NCBI RefSeq assembly: GCF_034676725.1
Contig: NZ_JAUCBR010000004.1
Span: 1,999,501 to 2,063,500, forward strand
Length of the DNA stretch: 64,000 nucleotides
Direction: 5' to 3'
Source of the DNA: Denitromonas sp.
GTDB lineage: Bacteria > Pseudomonadota > Gammaproteobacteria > Burkholderiales > Rhodocyclaceae
Below are positions 24,897 to 32,389 of this stretch, one piece after another (position 1 is the first letter of the stretch; every line of letters starts with the position of its first letter). The position numbers and the translations under genes are program-made. The notes under the pieces are model-generated. The model was not told the origin of the DNA and did no database searches. It was given only the letters and a program-made list of their open reading frames with translations.

Positions 24897-25075
24897 TCCC
24901 CTGCGGTGTTCGCGTCGGCCGTTGATTCCTTGAACCAATGTCATGCGACATGGTTGCGAACCGCTACGATTGCCGTTGTGCGCATCCCAAAGCCGGATGC
25001 GCCTGAAGCATCAGGTACAGCGACCACCTGAACCCTAGGTTCAGGATGCCCGGTCGGGTCGGCATCGCGGGGGAC
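24897..25075 (+). ncRNA. ssrS: 6S RNA
   Basis: This gap directly after zapA has the features of 6S RNA. The ends pair (CCCTGCG near 24898 with CGCGGGG near 25067), and a long interrupted duplex surrounds an open central region, mimicking an open promoter that binds sigma-70 RNA polymerase. The length of about 180 bases and the zapA-ssrS order fit. A strong terminator follows. The exact ends are estimates. Confidence 0.75.
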
Positions 25076-25084
25076 CTCATCAAG

Positions 25085-25113
25085 CGGGTGTGGCAGTTGC
25101 CACACCCGTTTTC
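25085..25113 (+). terminator. Intrinsic terminator after 6S RNA
   Basis: CGGGTGTGGCA and TGCCACACCCG form an 11-base-pair stem with a two-base loop, followed by TTTTCATTTT. Oriented for the plus-strand zapA-6S unit. Confidence 0.75.
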
Positions 25114-25570
25114 ATTTTGTCGTCGTCACGCATGGGCCGACATCGACCCGTGCGATCTCGGGCAGCCCGGGCAGCCAGTCGGTCAGCGGCCGGCAGCGGC
25201 CGGCGGCGCACAGCGTGTACCCGGTGGTGAAGGGTGAATGGGTGAGGGCCAGTGCCGGCTCGCGGCGCACCACCCGGTAATGCCACACACCGTTGACCAG
25301 GCGGGCGCCGGGCGCCGGTTCCATGCCGGCGCCGGAGCCGCGCACACGGGCCTCGACCAGCGTCATCGCGCCGTCGTCCAGTCGCCAGTCCTCCTCCCAG
25401 CGGATCTTCTCGATCGAGTGCATCCAGGCAAGGGTGAACTGCGTGGCCGGCAGTGTCCGTGTCGGGACCCCGTCGCTGTGCAGGCACAGCCGGGGGGCGG
25501 GCAAGTCGGGCGTGGGGTGGGCGCAGGCGGCCAGCAGCACGATGCCGGACAGGGTCATGAGGCGAAGCAT
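25112..25570 (-). CDS. DUF1850 domain lipoprotein
   Basis: A 152-residue protein with a lipoprotein signal (lipobox LLAAC, Cys near residue 16) followed by a DUF1850 domain containing FTLAWMHSIEKIRWEEDW. DUF1850 proteins usually accompany TAXI-type TRAP transporters of dicarboxylates, but no TRAP gene is present here. The protein is expected in the outer or inner membrane facing the periplasm. Function is unknown. Confidence 0.75.
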   Translation of the reverse strand: MLRLMTLSGIVLLAACAHPTPDLPAPRLCLHSDGVPTRTLPATQFTLAWMHSIEKIRWEEDWRLDDGAMTLVEARVRGSGAGMEPAPGARLVNGVWHYRVVRREPALALTHSPFTTGYTLCAAGRCRPLTDWLPGLPEIARVDVGPCVTTTK

Positions 25571-25649
25571 GGCCGCATGCTAGTCGCTCGGCCGGCCCGG
25601 CTCAAGCGGCGCGCTGGTAAAGTAGCGCCCTGTGATGCAGGAGGGTGTC

Positions 25650-26129
25650 ATGCGCTACTGGTTGATGAAGTCCGAGCCGGACGACTGTTCGATCGACGAT
25701 CTGGCCGCCATGCCGGCGCAGACCGTGCCATGGTATGGCGTGCGCAACTACCAGGCGCGTAATTTCATGATGCACCAGATGACGGTGGGCGACCGGGTGC
25801 TGTTCTATCATTCGAGCTGTCCCGAGCCGGGCATTGCCGGCATCGCCGAGGTGGCCTCGCCCGCCTACCCCGATGCCACCCAGTTCGATCCGTCGAGCCG
25901 CTTCTTCGACCCCAGGTCCCGACCCGAGCAGCCGCGCTGGTTCAATGTGGACGTCCGCTTCCGGCGCAAGACGCGGCTGATCGGCTTGCCCGAGCTGCGC
26001 GAGACGCCTGAGCTGGCCAACATGCGCGTGCTGGCGCGCGGCAACCGCTTGTCGATCACTCCGGTCGATCCCGACGAGTGGCGATTCATTATTCAAACGA
26101 TGCTGGAACTGGATGCAAATGAGCTTTGA
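25650..26129 (+). CDS. EVE domain protein
   Basis: A 159-residue protein that is one EVE domain: MRYWLMKSEPDDCSIDDL at the start, VPWYGVRNYQARNFM and GDRVLFYHSSC as conserved blocks. EVE domains are PUA-like and bind modified bases in nucleic acids; lone bacterial members of this type are related to human THYN1. An AGGAGG site fits the ATG at 25650 (a GTG at 25632 is possible but less likely). The end overlaps the next gene by 17 bases. Confidence 0.85.
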   Translation: MRYWLMKSEPDDCSIDDLAAMPAQTVPWYGVRNYQARNFMMHQMTVGDRVLFYHSSCPEPGIAGIAEVASPAYPDATQFDPSSRFFDPRSRPEQPRWFNVDVRFRRKTRLIGLPELRETPELANMRVLARGNRLSITPVDPDEWRFIIQTMLELDANEL

Positions 26130-26925
26130 TCTGTGGTGGTTGTCCTATCCCCTGCTCGGGGCCTTTGTCGGCTTTTTCGCCGGCCTGCTCGGCGTGGGCG
26201 GTGGCGGCATCATGGTGCCGGTGCTCGCATCGCTGTTCGCCGCGCAGGGGTTCCCCGCCGACAAGCTGGTGCATATGGCGCTGGGCACGTCGATGGCCGG
26301 CATCGTCATGACCTCGGTGGCCAGCCTGCGGGCGCATCATCGTCACGGGGCGGTGCGCTGGGATGTGGTGCGCTTCATCACGCCGGGCATTCTGGTCGGC
26401 ACCTTCGGCGCCACCTTCATTGCCTCGCATGTGGCTTCCAAGCCGCTGGCCATCTTCTTCGCCTGTTTCATGGCCTATGTGTCGACCCAGATGCTGCTCA
26501 ACATCAAGCCGAAGCCCAGCCGGGCGCTGCCCGGTCCGCTGGGCATGACCGGGGTCGGGCTGGGCATTGGCGGGGTGTCGGCGCTGGTGGCCATTGGCGG
26601 CGGTTCGCTGTCGGTGCCGTTCATGACCTGGTGCAATGTGAAGATGCAGAACGCCATCGGCACCTCGGCGGCGATCGGCTTGCCGATCGCGGTGGCCGGC
26701 ACCGTCGGCTATGTGGTCAATGGCTGGGGGACGGCGGGCACGCCGGCCTATACGGCGGGCTTCATCTATCTGCCGGCCCTGGTGTTGATCACGGCGGTGA
26801 GCACGTTCACGGCGCCGCTGGGCGCCCGCCTGGCGCACCGTTTGCCGGTCGCGACGCTGAAGAAGATCTTTGCCGGTGTGCTTGTCATCCTGAGCCTGAA
26901 GATGCTGCACAGCGTGTTCGGATAA
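26113..26925 (+). CDS. TauE/SafE family permease (sulfite/anion exporter)
   Basis: A 270-residue membrane protein with about eight helices in two repeats, each with the Gly-rich motif of the family (GLLGVGGGGIMVPVL near residue 25; GGVSALVAIGGGSLSVPF near residue 155). Members move sulfite, sulfoacetate or similar anions across the inner membrane. The gene starts inside the end of the EVE gene, at 26113 or the ATG six bases later. The substrate is not evident from the sequence. Confidence 0.85.
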   Translation: MQMSFDLWWLSYPLLGAFVGFFAGLLGVGGGGIMVPVLASLFAAQGFPADKLVHMALGTSMAGIVMTSVASLRAHHRHGAVRWDVVRFITPGILVGTFGATFIASHVASKPLAIFFACFMAYVSTQMLLNIKPKPSRALPGPLGMTGVGLGIGGVSALVAIGGGSLSVPFMTWCNVKMQNAIGTSAAIGLPIAVAGTVGYVVNGWGTAGTPAYTAGFIYLPALVLITAVSTFTAPLGARLAHRLPVATLKKIFAGVLVILSLKMLHSVFG

Positions 26926-26930
26926 GACAC

Positions 26931-26954
26931 GGCCCCACCCTGGCGGATGGGGCC
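26931..26954. terminator. Bidirectional terminator between TauE and PhoX genes
   Basis: GGCCCCA and TGGGGCC pair around a ten-base loop in the 46-base gap between two converging genes. No strong T run exists on either side, so efficiency is uncertain. Confidence 0.45.
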
Positions 26955-26971
26955 TTGCGCGGGCGGCCGGT

Positions 26972-28474
26972 TTACAGCGCGCCGTTGTCCCACGGGCCGG
27001 TGATCGCGAAGGTCACGCCCGGCGACTGGACGTTGAAGAACAGCCATTCATTGTGGAAGGTGGCACCGGCCGATTCGCTGCCGGTGTAGTTGCTGCTGAA
27101 CACGCGGCCCGACGGGCGGGTGTAGCTGCCCATGCCGGCAGCGCTGAAGTCCATGTTGTTGGCGCAGAACGGGAAGGCCGTGCCGTCCAGCGTCAGGCCG
27201 TGGATCATCTGCGGATTGCGGCTTCCGTCCTCGCACAGGATGAGGCTGCCGCGCGGGCTCCAGGCGATGTTGTCGGGGTTGTTGACCACGCTCGCACCGC
27301 TCGACTCGAACACCAGGGTGAAGGTCTCGCGACGCGGGTCGTAGGCGAAGATCTGGCCCTGGCCGGCGGCGCCGCCGCTGGTCGAGCACACATAGATCAC
27401 CCCGTTGCCGTACCAGCAGCCTTCGCCGCGCACGATGCTCGAGGCCCCCTGCACCAGACCCTGGGCGCGCACGCCGCCGTAGCTGGTGCCCGAGACGAAG
27501 GGCTTGTTGGGGTTGTCGATGTCCACCCAGTCAACATCCCAGCTCATGCCGGCGACCATGCCGGCGGCGCCGGTGTTGAAGTAACCATACTGGGTGCCGA
27601 GCAGGGTGATGCTGGCATTGTGGGCGGCGGCGAGGCGCATCATCTGCAGGCGGCCACCGGCGGCCGGATTGCCCGGCACGTTGGGGAGGAAGCGGTAGAA
27701 GCCGGACGGGGTGCTGTCCTCGGTCTCGTAGATGATGCCGGTGACCGGGTCGACGGCGACCGCCTCATGGCTGAAGCAGCCCATGTCGGTCAGCGGCACC
27801 GGCTGGGCGGCGCCGACCGCGGGGACGTCGAAACAGTAGCCGTGCTGCTTGGTGTAGGCGGCGCTGGTGTGGGTTCCGTTGCTGGTTTCCTCGCAGGAGA
27901 TCCACGAGTTCCACGGCGTCGGGCCGCCGGCGCAGTTGCGGATGGTGCCGCTGATCGAGGCGTAGGCGCCGACCCATTGCTGGAGGCGCGGCGCGAAGAC
28001 CAAGTTGGTGGTGCCGCCGTTGCAGGCCGGGTCGTAGGTGACCTTGGGCGAGGCGAAGGAGCCGCCGGTGCCGCCTTGCTCATGGTTGCGCACCAGCACG
28101 ATCTTGTTGGCGTCGGAGGCGACCACCGCCATGCCGTCATGGGAGCCCGGCGTCGGGCGGCCGTCGGACATGGTGTCGCCGGTCCAGCCGAAGGACCAGT
28201 ACTTGAAGCCGGCGGGCAGCTGCAGCAGCGGCAGACCGGTGACCTCGTCGGCCACCGGGGCGAGCGGGCCGTAGTCGGGGCTGTAGGGCAGGGCGATGGC
28301 GTGGGCCTTGCCGGACAGGGCGGCGAAGGGCATGGCCAGGGCCGCGCCGCTGGCCACGCTGCTCTTGAGGAAGCCGCGGCGGCTGAAGCTCCAGTGCGGG
28401 TCCATGCGGCCGGCGGAATCGCCCTTGGCCAGTTCGCGGATGATGTCGAGATGGTCGTCGTGACGCAGGCTCAT
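26972..28474 (-). CDS. PhoX-like (DUF839) protein with Tat signal
   Basis: A 500-residue protein with a twin-arginine signal (SRRGFLKSSVASGAALAMP, residues about 31-50) and a DUF839/PhoX beta-propeller body. PhoX enzymes are calcium- and iron-dependent periplasmic alkaline phosphatases exported folded by Tat. Landmarks include the NHEQGG stretch near residue 125 and SWISCEETSNG near residue 190. A GGAGAG site precedes the start. Whether it is a true phosphatase is unclear, since DUF839 is broad. It lies 38 bases downstream of the PEP-CTERM gene and both are probably cotranscribed. Confidence 0.8.
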   Translation of the reverse strand: MSLRHDDHLDIIRELAKGDSAGRMDPHWSFSRRGFLKSSVASGAALAMPFAALSGKAHAIALPYSPDYGPLAPVADEVTGLPLLQLPAGFKYWSFGWTGDTMSDGRPTPGSHDGMAVVASDANKIVLVRNHEQGGTGGSFASPKVTYDPACNGGTTNLVFAPRLQQWVGAYASISGTIRNCAGGPTPWNSWISCEETSNGTHTSAAYTKQHGYCFDVPAVGAAQPVPLTDMGCFSHEAVAVDPVTGIIYETEDSTPSGFYRFLPNVPGNPAAGGRLQMMRLAAAHNASITLLGTQYGYFNTGAAGMVAGMSWDVDWVDIDNPNKPFVSGTSYGGVRAQGLVQGASSIVRGEGCWYGNGVIYVCSTSGGAAGQGQIFAYDPRRETFTLVFESSGASVVNNPDNIAWSPRGSLILCEDGSRNPQMIHGLTLDGTAFPFCANNMDFSAAGMGSYTRPSGRVFSSNYTGSESAGATFHNEWLFFNVQSPGVTFAITGPWDNGAL

Positions 28475-28512
28475 TGTTCTCTCCAGTTTTTCGGGGTCGG
28501 GGGTGGGTTGGG

Positions 28513-29073
28513 TCAGGTGCGGCGACGCAGGCGTAGTGCGGCGCTCAGGCCGAGGCCGGCCAGGAACATGGCGTAGGTCTCGGGTTCGGGGACGCTGGCG
28601 GTGATGGTGTAGGCGAGCTGGCCGCTGCCCACGCCGTCGGCGTAGTCGGCGATGGCCAGCACGAAGGGGCCGTTGCCGTAAATGTTGGTGAAGGACAGCG
28701 CGGCCGGCTCACCGGCGCCGCCGGCGCTCCACGGGCTTAGGCCGTCGGCGCCAGCGATGAACAGCGAGGACAGCCCATCCGCGCCCATGTTGAGGTAGTG
28801 GGCGGTGTCGGCTTCGGTGCCAAACCACACCGCGATGTAGGGATCGAGATCGGGGTGGCTGGGGGTGACGGTGATGGCGACCTCGGCGAAGAGGTCGGCG
28901 TTGAAGGTCCACAGCGACCAGTTCGCGCCGTCCGTCCACGGGCCGCTTTCGGCGGCCACGGTGCCGGCGAAGCTGCCGCTCGAGAGGTGACCTTGATAGG
29001 TGGGGGTGGCCGCGTGGGCGGCGTGCGCGCCGGCGAGGGCCAGCGCCGCCAGCAGGGCGTGCTTTGCAGTCAT
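28513..29073 (-). CDS. PEP-CTERM sorting domain protein
   Basis: A 186-residue secreted protein. The N-terminus is a signal peptide (MTAKHALLAALALAGAHAAH), and the C-terminus shows the full PEP-CTERM sorting signal: VPEPETYA, a hydrophobic stretch AMFLAGLGLSAA, and a basic RLRRRT end. Such proteins are processed by exosortase and displayed at the cell surface in exopolysaccharide-making Rhodocyclales. The middle is a pre-peptidase-like beta domain with no enzymatic motif I can recognise. It leads an operon with the PhoX-like gene. Confidence 0.85.
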   Translation of the reverse strand: MTAKHALLAALALAGAHAAHAATPTYQGHLSSGSFAGTVAAESGPWTDGANWSLWTFNADLFAEVAITVTPSHPDLDPYIAVWFGTEADTAHYLNMGADGLSSLFIAGADGLSPWSAGGAGEPAALSFTNIYGNGPFVLAIADYADGVGSGQLAYTITASVPEPETYAMFLAGLGLSAALRLRRRT

Positions 29074-29184
29074 GGAACATCGCTCCGTTAAGGGGGATGT
29101 CCAGTGTTCCGCCGCCGCATGAATTCCGGTGGCGCCCGGCGCCGCCGAAAACTAGTCCGTTCGGATGATTGCTCGATGCGCCGT

Positions 29185-29961
29185 TCAGTGGCCGTTGAAG
29201 CGCGGCGGGCGCTTGTCGCGGAAGGCCTGCATGCCCTCGGCGTAGTCGGTGGTATCGAGAAAGGCAAAGGCAGCGCGTTTTTCGGCCTCGGACAGTGGCC
29301 GGTCGTGGCTCAGGCGGTGCACCCACTGCTTGTGCCAGCGTGCCACCAGCGGGGCGCCGGCGCAGATGCGTGCGGCCGTCTCGTCGGCTTCGGCAAACAC
29401 CCGCTCATCCTCGACCACGCGGGTCAGCAGGCCTTTGGTCATGGCCTCGCGGGCGTCAAAGACGCGCCCTTCGAGCAGGATCTCGAGCACCACCGCCTGC
29501 CCGACCAGCGCCAGCAGGCCGGCCATCTCGCCGGGGTACATCGAGAAGCCCAGCCGGTTGATCGGCGCGCCGAAGCGGGCGGACTCGCCGGCGATGCGGA
29601 TGTCGCAGCAGCCGGCAATCTCCAGCCCGCCGCCGACACAGGGGCCGCGGATGGCGGCGACGGTGGGGACCGGGCTGTGGCGGATGGCTTCGAGCGCCGA
29701 GGCGACGAGGGTGTCGTGGTAGTGCAGGGCGTCGTCCACGGTGGCGCGCACGGTCCGGAACTCTTCGATGTCGCCGCCGGCGGCAAAGGCGCCGTCGCCG
29801 TCGCCGCGCAGGATGATGCAGCGCACATCGCTGTCGGCGGCGCGTTCAAAGCACTCGCGCAGCGCAATCCACATGCCCGCATCAATGGCGTTGAGTTTGC
29901 CCGGGTGGCTCAGGCGCACCGTCAGGGTCTGTCCCTGACTAGCCTCAATGATCTTTCCCAT
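29185..29961 (-). CDS. Enoyl-CoA hydratase/isomerase family protein
   Basis: A 258-residue crotonase-fold protein. The oxyanion-hole segments are AAGGDIEEF (near residue 60) and GPCVGGGLEIAGCCDIRIA (near residue 110). The first catalytic Glu (GGGLE) is present, but the second, usually in a FGxPE block, reads FGAPINRLG, so one Glu is missing. Related family members act as isomerases, decarboxylases or hydrolases with one acid. The start codon at 29961 lies three bases from a perfect FNR-type box. A specific reaction cannot be assigned. Confidence 0.82.
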   Translation of the reverse strand: MGKIIEASQGQTLTVRLSHPGKLNAIDAGMWIALRECFERAADSDVRCIILRGDGDGAFAAGGDIEEFRTVRATVDDALHYHDTLVASALEAIRHSPVPTVAAIRGPCVGGGLEIAGCCDIRIAGESARFGAPINRLGFSMYPGEMAGLLALVGQAVVLEILLEGRVFDAREAMTKGLLTRVVEDERVFAEADETAARICAGAPLVARWHKQWVHRLSHDRPLSEAEKRAAFAFLDTTDYAEGMQAFRDKRPPRFNGH

Positions 29962-29963
29962 GA

Positions 29964-29977
29964 TTGATCCCGATCAA
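29964..29977. promoter_or_regulatory. FNR/ANR-type box TTGAT-CCCG-ATCAA
   Basis: This matches the FNR/ANR consensus TTGATNNNNATCAA at every fixed position. It sits three bases upstream of the crotonase start codon, over its ribosome site region, where a bound regulator would repress rather than activate that gene. It could also act on the plus-strand acetate operon, whose start is about 290 bases away. A CRP-family regulator other than FNR could use it. Confidence 0.55.
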
Positions 29978-30083
29978 TTATTTGCGCGATGCAGCAGTTA
30001 TCAAACCGCCGTCTGTCGCCGGATTCGAAGGAGTCATGTTGCGACCGCAAAAAAATGCCATACGCTCTGGTATGGGGTCTTGT

Positions 30084-30099
30084 GCATGATATATCATGC
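30084..30099. promoter_or_regulatory. 16-base perfect palindrome GCATGATATATCATGC
   Basis: A perfect, uninterrupted 16-base palindrome in the divergent region about 170 bases upstream of the acetate symporter operon. Its size and symmetry fit a dimeric repressor operator. No regulator gene lies within the immediate neighbourhood, so the partner is unknown. Confidence 0.45.
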
Positions 30100-30270
30100 C
30101 GCCAACGACACGATCGCGATCTGAATCGCGACACGACATCGCGGGCGTTGGTGCGGAGAAAAGGGGGCGAGCGCGAGTGCCAGGGAGGCACGGGCGCGAC
30201 AGACCTGCCAGGGCCGGACCGACCCCGAAGCCATTTTTGATGGTTTTTTTCAGGGAAGGGAGGTCGCAGC

Positions 30271-30591
30271 ATGTCCAGCACTGCCTATGCGCACATTCGC
30301 AACAACCCGCAGTTCACCCGCCTGGTGAGTTCTCGCGGGCGGTTTGCGTGGTTTCTGTCAGCGATTGTTTTCATCGTTTTCTTCAGCTTCGTGATGGCCG
30401 TGGCGTTCGCGCCCGACTTTCTCGCGCAGCGCCCGTTTGCCGGGAGCAATGTCACCATCGGCATTCTTGCCGGGCTGTTCCAGTTCGTCGTCTTCTGGGT
30501 GCTGACGCTGATCTATGTGCGTCGGGCCAATGGCGAGTTCGATGAGCTGAACAAGGCGATCATCGACGCCGCTTCGCGGGAGGGCAAATGA
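30271..30591 (+). CDS. yjcH: DUF485 inner membrane protein (YjcH-like)
   Basis: A 106-residue membrane protein with two helices (near residues 26-48 and 62-85) and the DUF485 features RNNPQFTRLVSSR at the start and the basic ending YVRRANGEFDELN. It is the usual partner encoded directly before ActP acetate symporters and may help their assembly or activity. Its stop overlaps the actP start by four bases (ATGA). A GGGAGG ribosome site precedes it. Confidence 0.88.
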   Translation: MSSTAYAHIRNNPQFTRLVSSRGRFAWFLSAIVFIVFFSFVMAVAFAPDFLAQRPFAGSNVTIGILAGLFQFVVFWVLTLIYVRRANGEFDELNKAIIDAASREGK

Positions 30592-32264
30592 TGCGCGCCA
30601 CCACTTTGATGCGTTCGCTCGTATTGAGCGCCAGCCTGCTCTCCGTGTCGGCCTTTGCCGGCGACGCGATCAGCCAGACCGCGAAGCAGCCGATCAACGT
30701 CACCGCCATTGGCATGTTCATGCTGTTCGTGCTGATGACCCTCGGCATTACCTACTGGGCGGCCAGCCGGACCAAGTCGACCTCTGACTTCTACACCGCC
30801 GGCGGCGGCATCACTGGCGCGCAGAACGGCCTGGCCATTGCCGGCGACTACATGTCGGCAGCGACCCTGCTCGGCCTGACCGCCATGATGTACACCCGCG
30901 GCGTCGACGCCTACATCTACATGATCGCCTTCTTTGTGGGCTGGCCGGTGATCCTGTTCCTGATGGCCGAGCGCCTGCGTAACCTGGGCAAGTTCACCTT
31001 TGCCGACATCACCGCCTATCGCCTCAACCAGGGCAAGGTGCGGACCATGGCGGCGGCCAGTTCGCTGGTGGTGGTGTGCTTCTACCTGGTGGCGCAGATG
31101 GTTGGCGCGGGGCAGCTGATCAAGCTGCTGTTCGGCCTGGACTACGGCGTCGCCCTGGTGCTGGTTGGCGCGCTGATGATGGTGTACGTCACCTTCGGCG
31201 GCATGGTGGCGACCACCTGGGTGCAGATCATCAAGGCCTGCATGCTGCTGTTCGGTGGCACGATGGTGGTGCTGCTGGCGCTGAGCCAGTTCGACTTCAG
31301 CTTTGAAACGCTCACCTCCCGCGCGATCTCGGTGCACGCCCTGGGCGAGAAGCTGCTCGCTCCCGGCAGCCTGCTGGCCGACCCGGTCACCGCCATCTCG
31401 CTGGGCCTCGGCCTGATGTTCGGTACCGCCGGATTGCCGCACATCCTGATGCGCTTCTTCACCGTGACCGACGCCAAGGAAGCGCGCAAGTCGGTGCTCT
31501 ACGCCTCCGGCATCGTCGCCTACTTCTTCAACGTCGTGGCCCTGATGGGGCTGGCAGCGATCATCATCGTTGGCCAGAACCCGGACTTCTTCGAAGGCGG
31601 CGCCATCGGCGGCACCATCATCGGCGGCGGCAACATGGTGGCCATGCACCTGGCCAAGGCGGTCGGCGGCGACATCCTGCTCGGCTTCCTGTCGGCGGTG
31701 GCCTTTGCCACCATCCTGGCGGTGGTGGCAGGGCTGGCGCTGGCGGGGGCCTCGGCCATCTCGCACGACATCTACTCGCGGGTGATCATGAAGGGTCAGG
31801 CGAGCGAAAAGGCGGAGCTGCGCATGTCCAAGTTCGCCACCATCGGCCTGGGCATCGTCGCGGTGCTGCTGGGGCTGGCCTTCGAGAAGATGAACGTCGC
31901 GTTCATGGTCGCGCTGGCCTTCGGCGTGGCCGCCTCGGCCAACTTCCCGGTGCTGATCCTCTCCATGTACTGGAAGGGGCTGACCACGCGCGGCGCGCTG
32001 GCCGGCGGCTACATCGGGCTGTTCTCGGCCACCGCACTGGTGGTGCTGTCGAAGTCGGTGTGGGTGGACGTGTTCGGCTACGCCGAGGCGCTGTTCCCCT
32101 ACACCCAGCCCGCACTGTTCTCGATGCCGCTGGCCTTCCTGTCGGCGATCGTGGTGTCGTCGCTCGATTCGAGCCGCGATGCGGCGGCCGAGCGTGAGGC
32201 CTTCGGCGACCAGTACGTGCGCGCCCAGACCGGCCTGGGGGCCGCGACGGCCGCCTCGCACTGA
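30588..32264 (+). CDS. actP: Cation/acetate symporter ActP
   Basis: A 558-residue sodium:solute symporter with an N-terminal signal-like hydrophobic segment and about thirteen helices. Family blocks include SRTKSTSDFYTAGGGITGAQ near residue 62 and the sodium-site region GTAGLPHILMRFFTV near residue 285. It takes up acetate and other short carboxylates such as glycolate. Overlap with the DUF485 gene indicates coupled translation. In this window the acetate and propionate metabolic genes nearby make it a likely route for short acids. Confidence 0.92.
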   Translation: MMRATTLMRSLVLSASLLSVSAFAGDAISQTAKQPINVTAIGMFMLFVLMTLGITYWAASRTKSTSDFYTAGGGITGAQNGLAIAGDYMSAATLLGLTAMMYTRGVDAYIYMIAFFVGWPVILFLMAERLRNLGKFTFADITAYRLNQGKVRTMAAASSLVVVCFYLVAQMVGAGQLIKLLFGLDYGVALVLVGALMMVYVTFGGMVATTWVQIIKACMLLFGGTMVVLLALSQFDFSFETLTSRAISVHALGEKLLAPGSLLADPVTAISLGLGLMFGTAGLPHILMRFFTVTDAKEARKSVLYASGIVAYFFNVVALMGLAAIIIVGQNPDFFEGGAIGGTIIGGGNMVAMHLAKAVGGDILLGFLSAVAFATILAVVAGLALAGASAISHDIYSRVIMKGQASEKAELRMSKFATIGLGIVAVLLGLAFEKMNVAFMVALAFGVAASANFPVLILSMYWKGLTTRGALAGGYIGLFSATALVVLSKSVWVDVFGYAEALFPYTQPALFSMPLAFLSAIVVSSLDSSRDAAAEREAFGDQYVRAQTGLGAATAASH

Positions 32265-32302
32265 CGCCCTGCGCGGCCCCCGGGGGCCGCGCGACAACCC
32301 GC

Positions 32303-32333
32303 ACCCCGGCCCGCGGTTCAGGCCGGGGTTTTT
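32303..32333 (+). terminator. Intrinsic terminator of the actP operon
   Basis: ACCCCGGCC and GGCCGGGGT pair around a nine-base loop and are followed by TTTT. It lies about 40 bases past the actP stop. Confidence 0.8.
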
Positions 32334-32389
32334 CGTTCACCCGGCGACCCGCTAGACTGGCGCCCTTTCCTGCCGTGCCGAGTCACACC

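Larger units (their letters stand above)
29962..30270. other. Divergent regulatory region between the crotonase and actP operons
   Basis: A 309-base gap without a convincing gene. From left to right it holds a perfect FNR-type box, an inverted repeat CCATAC-GCTCTG-GTATGG (30058-30075), a 16-base perfect palindrome (30084-30099) and a GATCGCGATC palindrome nearby, then a GC-rich leader before the DUF485 gene. The density of symmetrical sites is unusual for this window and points to several regulators acting on the divergent promoters. Confidence 0.5.
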
